From Pithys albifrons albifrons (taxonomy: Eukaryota; Chordata; Aves; Passeriformes; Thamnophilidae), in NCBI RefSeq assembly GCF_047495875.1, contig NC_092463.1:17473224-17537223 (forward strand): DNA of 64,000 nucleotides, read 5' to 3'. Every line of letters starts with the position of its first letter. Position 1 is the first letter of the stretch. The notes beneath the pieces are model-generated. The model was not told the origin of the DNA and did not search any database. It was given only the letters and a program-made list of their open reading frames with translations. The position numbers were made by a program, and so were the translations under genes. Of this stretch, positions 51,501 through 60,500 are shown piece after piece.

Positions 51501-54500
51501 AAGAATCGTGGAATGAAAGGCAGTTCTCACCATGTAGCAGTGTGTGGATACAGGTATCCAGCTACAGCTGATCCAGGTGTGCTTACATGTGCACAGCAAC
51601 TTGCGCAAATTGCTTGATCCCAAAAGCAAAATAGCTGGTTTTAAAAAGATGCTCAGTGTGAGCAGTACCAGTTGACTGCAAGAACCAAGAGTTCTCAGTA
51701 TTAATAGTGTTACTTGTCACACAGTAGAGCTCAGTCTTCAGTACTTTGAATTTTTGCTTCATTCAATAGATTAGAAATACTTCCAATAGCTTCAGCCAGT
51801 ACTGGACAAATTAACTCCTGTTGAACTCCTGACATTATAAGAGAGCTTCTGTAGAAGTAAATTGGTGGTTGTATCATCTGGGTATTTTATTTCAAAAAGT
51901 GAAACAAGCTGGCTGAGAAGAAGGAGGCATAATTAGGACAACAGTTGTACTTCAGAGATTTACAGGTTCTTTGCTGCAAATGGCACTGGTTGGCTGGTAG
52001 GGAAAGCTTCAGATCATGGATTAATTAGATGAGCTTGTACTGATTAGGAAATAAAGCAGGAGCAAGAACCTCAGAAGTCACAAAGTGCCATTATTGCAGT
52101 TGTCCTATCAGTAATAGTTTTCACGAACTTACCAGCTGTATTTTAAGGAGTTAGGTTATTGCACCACCTTTTCTGCAGTCTGTCCAAAACAAAGTCTTTT
52201 CTACAATTTCATTTATAATCTCGAGACTTAATTTACTCTTATTGTTTTAATAGTCTGAATGGCCCTTATATATTTTATGGAATAAAATATATATTCATTT
52301 TTATGGAAACATTATTCTCTGAATAATTTGGGGGTTTCCCAGGACTATTGCCTACAATATGGAGGGGTGGAAGACAGCCCTGGAAAGAAAAAAGACTGTT
52401 TAAGCACGGAAATAGATAGATTTAAGATATGAGTGACGTAATATGGTATGGAATAAGGGGTGGAATATGTTATGGGTTTAGCCACGTGGGCCTAAACTTA
52501 GGTTTTAAAGTTCAGCTAGGCCTAGGATTGTCAGCTGATTTAAGCTGGGTTGAGCTAGCTAACAGCTGACTTCTTCCAGCCAATAATATTGTATTCCATA
52601 CCATACTACATCATCTCAAAGGGTGTAAAATCCAGTGTGTGGGAGTGGCTTAGTTAGTTCCATCATGGCTGCACTAAGAGGAAGACATCTAGCAGCTCCT
52701 CTACTATGTTAGGCCCTGCTTCTGTTGCCTCTGCTTGCATTTTGTTTGCATTCAGGGAGGTAGGCCCACCTGGCTAAACCCATAACACCCTTCATGGTGC
52801 TTTTCACATCTGTAATTACAGATAGAATTTGTACCTCCTCTTGGCCTTTTTTTTTGCTAGACTAACTAAATGATTTATTTTTTGTACTCTGCAGTTTCCA
52901 GTCAGTGGATCACCCTCGCTGCCTTTCCCTGCAGCTGCTCCAGTTTGAAATTCCTCATGTGTGTGTTTTTACCTCTTACAATGAGAATTACACAGAACAT
53001 TCTGGATGGGGTCTCACTGGGGTATTGTCCAATAGCACTTTTTGTTTCTCTTTCTGCTCCAACAAGTACGTCCCTGAATTGCATCTCGGCTCTTCACAGC
53101 TGTCTTACCTTGCTGAACCCAGCTGTTGGGCAGCTCTGTTTTGCAATAATGGTTACACCCAGCTGTTGGGCAGCTCTGGTTGCAATAATGGTTACACAGA
53201 CTGTTTGCTACAACTCTCTATTTAACTTGAATAATAACCCTTTTTTCATTAATGTTCTTACACAATACTCCTTCCCCTCTTGACAAAAACATTGACAATA
53301 TAGTTGCTTCTCCCCAGTCATTACAGAAGTGATACTTTCTTTAAAGTTTTTATTTAGAAAGGACAATCTTGTGTGGCTGTTTCTGAGAAATGGAGTTTTT
53401 TACTGTTTTTACTGTTTCACCTTTAATAATTCTTAGTGTTCTTATTCGCCATTTATTATCGTTTTCACATCTGAGACAACATAGGTAAAGATTATAGTGG
53501 AGGTTGGGGATTCATTCATGAATATTCTTAATTTTCATCCAGTTGTTCCTGTTTAGTATGCACATTTTCTTTTTTCCTACTTAAATACAAAAAAGCCTTA
53601 AAAGACTGTAGCTTTTGTGTATAATAATAACCTGCTCAGATATAGTTTAGCTTTGCTTTTTACTAGGTACTGAATATGTGGCTGATTTTTTTCTCTCCTG
53701 CCTGTCTCATGCTATTCTTGGTAGGATCTCTGCATGTCTCTGATGTCTTACTTGCACAGTGTTAATCAGTGGTTGGCTTGTCACACATGCAGTTTTACTC
53801 CTTCAACTTGAGATGCAGATCCTTAAAGGTTTTAGCATCTCTGTGTGAAACACCAGATTTCTGCTGTGTCCTGGGTATCTTTGCTAACCTTTGCTATCAA
53901 ATTATTTGGCTATATGCCACTGAAATTCAAAGATCTAGTTAAAAACCCATTTGAGATTTTTCATTCTTTTTTAAAATAAAAATCCAGTAATATATGGATT
54001 AGGTTATAAGCAACTGTTTTACAATGTCCTCATTAGTTAGTGAGATCAGTCTTGAAATAATGGAGTCATTTGCTGCTTCAGTAGCTATTTCATAAATTTA
54101 TCAGCTATTAGCTCCAAGAATAACTAAGCCTTTCCACTTAAGAGTTTGATTTGTTCTCCATTTTGTGTCTGGGTAATTAGTCTCCTAAAATGATACAGTT
54201 CACTTTATTTTTAGCTAACGTTAAAGATCTGCATCCATATCAGGCACTGATGCTGGAACAAATGCCCCATTAGTCTGTCTTTATAAGAACCTGTTTTACC
54301 TACTTCCCTTCCCCAAAGGATTTGACCCAAACAGATTTCTTACCTGTTATATTTTTTCCAGTTTGACATGTCTCTGACACACAGTATCCTACTCCTCATT
54401 TCTTTTTTGAATATTGTCTTTTCCTCAGTGCTTGCATCCTTAGTGAAGTGCTGTCCCACCATGTCCAGGTTACTCTGTCACCACCATGTGCCATTATATT

Positions 54501-57500
54501 AAACCTCTGACTCTTACAGACACAAACAAATAAGTCATGATACTCACAGAACATACAGCCTAATTTTCATCATCCTGCCTCTTGGTAGATTTTATCCATT
54601 CTTCATCATTTTTAATAGTGTATCAAACCCAGGTGTGAATATGTCTCTGTAAAGTTTAACATTCTCTGCTTCAGTAATGTAGGCTGTATTCCAGAAGAGC
54701 TGTTTCCACAGATGCTTGAAGCTGATCTTGCAGAAAATCTTTTGAATGTACTACCTCTTGGTTTCTAAAACCAGGTAATATTTGTCCCTGAGCTGCTTAT
54801 GTTTCAGGGCAACTTGAGAAAGTTAAGTTAATTTGGGAGACCTGTTTGTCACAAGGTATTCCTCCTTTCCATTGTTTCCTTCCTCTTCCCTTCCTTCCTT
54901 CCCCCATTTGTTAAGTTGTCAGGTTTTCATTTTGTTATTAACATCCCATGTCAGTTTTCTGAAGTATCTTAGTTCTTTTAAGATTTGTACTCCAAATATT
55001 TCTTGGATCCAGGAAAGTTACTCTGTGTGACTTTATAAATGCAACCTTTTCTATTCAAAAGTTTATTTTTGGTTTAGTGGGGATAATCCCATGCTACTGT
55101 ACTTTATTTTTTCCTTATTAGATGCAATTCCGTAGCAATTCTTTGTTGGAATTGTTAATATTTTTCCATCATACTTAGTTTATTGTTTGTATTTAGGGAA
55201 ATGTGCAGCCATCCAGTCCATTTGCTGCCACACTGCACAAGAAGCAGGGATGTTGCTGTGTGTGTACTAAGTGCATCTGAAAGCACCAAGCTGATCTGTA
55301 GCTTGAATTCCTACAAGTATATTTGTCTTCTGCTATCTTGACATTGAATCCTGCACTAGAAGCTCAGGTTCCAAAATTATTATTGCACAGACTCCTGTTT
55401 TGTTCATGTGTTTTTAAGTAATTTCTCAATAATCAAGTATCTACCCCTTCTGTCTCCTGCTCTGTTTTTCCTTTCAGTTCTTGCATGCTGAATCTTGGCA
55501 TGTTACTGACACTGTGCCTTTTCTCTGCTACAAAATTCCTGAATGTCTTAAATGCTGTTAATGTAAATTCAGTTTATCTGTAAACTGTACATAATAAGGT
55601 GTTTGTTATGATTATTGACTCTGGAATGACTTGCAAATTCAGTGCTTTTGCATTGATAATCTTCCATAGGGTTTGCTTTATGATCACAAATTTTAAAAAA
55701 CTGAATTTCCATAGGCTCTTCAAAATGTAAAAAGTACTATCTTTTACATATGGAGGAACAGGAGAGGGATTGTATGAGGTAAATTCCTGTGATTTTGGGT
55801 TTGAGTTTTGAGGCCAAAAACCCAAAATTATTTGGGCGAGGGGAGTGTGTGCATGTGTGAAGGATAAAAAGATGGAGAGGAGCATGAGGGAAGGAGCATG
55901 TTACTTGTCATTTTTCCTTCTGTCTTCAGTAAAATCATGAACAGACCTTGAGGTTTTTTTCTTCCAGTGATACAGTCACAGTTAGATGAATATCTACAAA
56001 GCATGTCTCTGCCAAATGGAATATGACTTTAAATTATCTCTATAGTTCCCTGTGTACTCAAATCCGATTTACTGATAGAAAGATAAACTGTTGTATCTGA
56101 TTACTCTGGGTCTGTGTTCTTACAAGACATCAAGTGAGACTTCAAATGACTTTATTTCCCTGGCTTATCCACAGGTGTCGATTTTCTTAAGCCAGCTCAG
56201 CAATCTGCCTTTTGTTTCCTCCTCAGCCCCACAACACATATATTGTATATTAAGGGAGCGTGATTCATTTTTCGGTTTACATGCTGGGTAGTTTCTGCAG
56301 AGGAGGTTCAGTGCAACACTAAAGCTTTAGCTACTGTTAACTTGCTGAGGCACTTGATGTAGTTTCTTATTCTTGAGAAAACTCTTGGCAGTTTTCAGTT
56401 ACTATTAGTAGCCTCAAAGTTTGTATTTGGGATAAGAAACTTCTGAGCATTCACACATGCCCACCCCTCTACACCCTTCTCAGTCTTCCCACACAAACCA
56501 TATGAGCAATCATACAAATTTTTCACTTGGTATGATTAAAGTTGCACTGGAATAAAATGCCAAAGTACACCTGGGTTTAAAAAGGGAAAGTAGGCTAACA
56601 GTTTTATATGCATACTCTCCTCCTGGTTTGTGCTCTTTAATCCTGCAATTTACTAAATTTGCTTTTAAATGAGTATTTTTCTAGTGTATTCTCTGTTTCC
56701 AAGTGCTGGCACTTCTATAAAGGTGCATAGCAATTGACTAGCTGCTTTATCATCACATTGCATTTATATTCTTTAAATGCCCAGGAAGGGGTCTTAGCCT
56801 CAGTGGAGAACCTTCAGCTGTATACATGGAACATAAAAGGAAGATGCAGTTGTTATCTTATGGGGCTGTGCACTTTATTAGTCTTGATGCCATTAGAAAC
56901 ATACACTCTGAAATCAGAATTAATTTATAGTACCTTCTGTCAAACATGTTTGCTTCCATTATGAACAGTTTGCTGCATATTTGGTGAATGCTGTGCATTC
57001 TTTAGACTCCCACTTGTAAATGTTCAAAATGTTAAAAATTGAAATCAAGTTTTTTGCCTGCTGATGTCAACATAATGCAGAGTTGGAGTTGTGTTTTCTG
57101 GTTACTTTTACCAATGCTGACTACCTCTCTTGAATCTTACCTGCTTGAGTAGTATCTCCTTCAGTATTGCCTCTTCCATTTTCTTGTAATACAATTTGGC
57201 AACATCAAGTTGTTTTCTTATGTGAGTTATATGTTAGATAACTGTCATTGGAGCCAATTAATGTCAAATACTTTCTCATAAAAAAATTTAAAATTTGCGG
57301 GTTTTTTTATTAAAGACATAGAAACATGGGATGGCTTGGGTTGGAAGAGACCTTGAAGATCATCTTGTTCCAGTTCCTCCCATCTAGGGATCGATGTCAC
57401 TGTTCAGCATATGATGTACTGTTCTTGTTGGTGCTGCTGATTTCACTAAGCCTCCATTGTCTTCTCAGTCATTCTTTCTGTCCAGTTGAAAAGGCCATCA

Positions 57501-60500
57501 TGTAAAAAGAACTGTTACTTTGGCGATGTTACATATTTGGCTTTATTGTAATTACTTGATTAAACTATTACTTAAATAACTACTATATTTGGAGTTATGT
57601 GGTTTTGACTCTTGTCAAAACTGTTTTGCTTGACTTGTAATCTCTTTTTTTGTCTTCTAATTTCCTTTTCACTAGATTACTGTTTACAAAGGTCAAATTG
57701 GAGTCTCTGTGCAGAGGCCCAGATGAAGCACTCCTCACATGTAAACACATGCTCCAGATTTGGAAATCCTGCTACAATCTCACTAACCCAAGGTAAGATG
57801 CTGCTCCCTACCTTGCTCAGTAGTCTTTCAGGGCATTATTAGGTCAGCAGTCCTGCATTTACTTTTTCTGGTATTTCATATGACCAAACTAATCCTCTGG
57901 GAATCTGGAGAATGAAGTGCAAAGACACCAGTTGATGGTCATGTAGAACTACCCAGGGTGCTATGAGGTAAGGTATGCCAGAACTAATAAATTCTGCAGT
58001 GGTGAGGACTTACAACCTGCTTACAGAGGTTGGGTAGCTCATCTGTTTTCAATGTACTGGTATGATCTTGGGTTTTTTCCTGATTTAAGGTTTTAGAGTC
58101 TTTTATTATATTGGTAAGTGGAGAGATTGCTGTAGTGGAAATACAGTTCAGAGATTTTCACTAAGTAATAAAAAAGAGGACTAGACATTAATTAGAACAA
58201 AAGAAGCATCAGAGGTCACATGGATAGGTATGATATACTTGCAAAGTCAACATGGCTTTTTTTTTCTAAAGGGAGGTCTTGCTTATGAACCTATTTATGT
58301 TCTTAGGAGGTGTTACCAACTGTATAGATAAGTTGTTATAGTCCTGTCTGAGTTTTCAAAAAGCTTTTATAAAGGTCTTTTGCCATATATATTTAAACAA
58401 GCTGTGAAATAAATGGGAAGACCACTTAGCAGAAATCTGTGCTGGTGCTATTCAATGTGTTTACCAAGTACCTGGAGAAGAGGACAAACAGAATTTTCTG
58501 CTCTTTGGTTGTTTGAAGGGTGGACAGTTTCTGGAGAAGAGATGCTACAGCATAAGAACTTCATACTGGGTGGCATCAGATACTTGTGTAGCGGTACCAT
58601 AAACATCAGCTGTTCAGTCTTTGCTCTAAATTGATCTCAGTTATGTAAATACATGCATCTCTAAGAAGATTGAGAGAGTTAACCTAATGGCCAAAGAGGG
58701 AAAATTGCTTCTCTCCTTAGTGAGCTAGTGAGCTTTTCAGAGCAGGAGGGTTTGGAGGGTGTGGCAGGAAAAACCTCTGGAGGGATCCCAAGTCAATCAG
58801 AGCACACTGAGAGAGACTCTGATACTGCCTTGTGGAACAGGGAGCGTCACTCAGGGTACAGAAAGCAAGTATGTCAGCAACCAGGAAAATTTCTCTCCTA
58901 ACTTAGTGGGTGGTGGTTTATTTTAGCTATCTGTTTTTGTGTGTGGGGGCAGTGGGGGTTAAGAGTTTAGTACCAGAGTGCTGTGCTTCGCAGAATAGTT
59001 AAAATTTCTGTGTAAGCTTCATTTCAGAGAGGCTCTGCATGTACTCCAGCACAACTTTTCACCTTCCTTCTCTGCTGTTACATCCTCTACAGAGATCAGG
59101 GCTCTAATCATAGCTTGTCATTACTTTGTGGTTGTTGTTCTCGTGCTTAGAGCTACTGTGCCGTGTTAAACACGGTTTAAGTAATGCCTCCTTCAGAGAT
59201 CAGGAATGATGAAAATTTACTCTTGACTGTGTCAGCTTCAAACAGCAGTGGTTGCCTATTCTCATCACCATTTTCCTTCAAGAACATCTAAGTGGAAAAA
59301 TTAACGAAGACTACTTTGAATCTGATAGTTTTTACTGCTTTTTTTATCTTAGCTTTTAAATCTTTTGTTGAAGCTCTTGTGAAGCATTAAAATCGAGTTA
59401 TGGAACAGACAGGAACTGTGGATCATTGTCATGATGGAAGGAGATGGATTTCCTGAATCACATGTTCAGAGTTATATCAAACAGTTTGTAAGGGTACTAA
59501 GTTGTAATCTTTCTTTGGCTGGTCTGTGTGAAACTTAAGGGCTGAATACCCTCCTATCATGGTGATCCAGATGGGTTGTACTGGGATAACAGTTATCACT
59601 GAGACCTGAAATGTGACTGTGTGAAGTTCTGTTCACCCAATGCAATCCTGATGTACTGAAGAATGATGATGCAGGATTGTTGTGAAAAGTTAAATTTTCC
59701 AAGCTCTGTAATTTTAACATACTCTTCCTTCTGTCACAAAGCACCATTTGAAAATTATGTTTCCCACTGCAATGATTTAAGGGGTTTTTTTAATGGTTCT
59801 TTAAGCCAATAATAAAAGGCCTTTTAATAATTTTAAACCTTTTAAAAATATTGTTTGTCAAAGATTTAAATATTCTTTATGCTTATTTGAAGTATCTATT
59901 TCTATTCTGAAAACTAATTTTGATGTATTATTTTCCCAATGAGATAAGAAATCACTTTTTTGATCATCTGTGGTTTATATTAAACATTTCTTCTGCAATT
60001 AATCTCATTGTGTGGAATGTCCTCAATAATACTTCAATAATAAAAATAAACTACAAATAACTAGACATACCACACAAAGTAAGGGCCAAATGTAACACTG
60101 TGCCTAAGATTTAGAATATTTTTCTTTTGTCTTCGATTGACTTGCAAACTTGATTCTCATGAGATGATTGATATGAATTTAAAATTTATTCTGTGGTGCA
60201 AGGCTTGGGAGGTTTAAGTGTTTACCTCCAGCCTGCTGCTTGAAATGCATTAGAAAAGAGGTTTGTTCCACCCCTTAGTTTTTATGAGGAAAGCAGAACA
60301 AACCACAGTGACAGAGCTGTGCTTAGAAGATACACAAAGTCTGCCTTTCCTTGTCAGCAACATTTGGCATGTCATGGCCTGTGGATTGAGGAAGTGATTA
60401 ACACAGTGGTACCAGAAAGTGTACCCCAAGTGATGTAACACCTGCAGCTGATAGTATGTGTCCCAGAAAGTGCCCTTCTGTTTCCTACGGATTTCTATAA

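Larger units (their letters stand above)
44455..57675 (+). other. TTC7B intron (13.2 kb)
   Basis: Bounded by gtgagt and cactag. It contains a G-run tract at 49367, the rearranged LTR at 52468, a 40-bp tandem duplication at 53118 and a CR1 tail at 57316. The stretches 44.5-49.3 kb, 49.5-52.4 kb and 53.3-57.3 kb hold no feature I can support. Open frames of 60-137 codons there show no known motif or coding-like composition. Confidence 0.87.

Noticed and set aside
52468..52787. A DNA-transposon MITE with 27-bp terminal inverted repeats
   Set aside because: The body is identical to the 5' half of a TG...CA LTR with TATA-like and AATAAA signals at 41024-41645, and there is no target-site duplication. 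The inverted end is a rearrangement of that LTR.
52870..53283. 137-codon open frame
   Set aside because: It spans the 40-bp tandem duplication and is rich in Ser, Leu and Cys without domain similarity. It has no promoter or splice context, so it is treated as chance.
57316..57500. A longer CR1 covering 57316-57500
   Set aside because: Only the first ~85 bp resemble the CR1 3' end. After that the similarity is too weak to claim.
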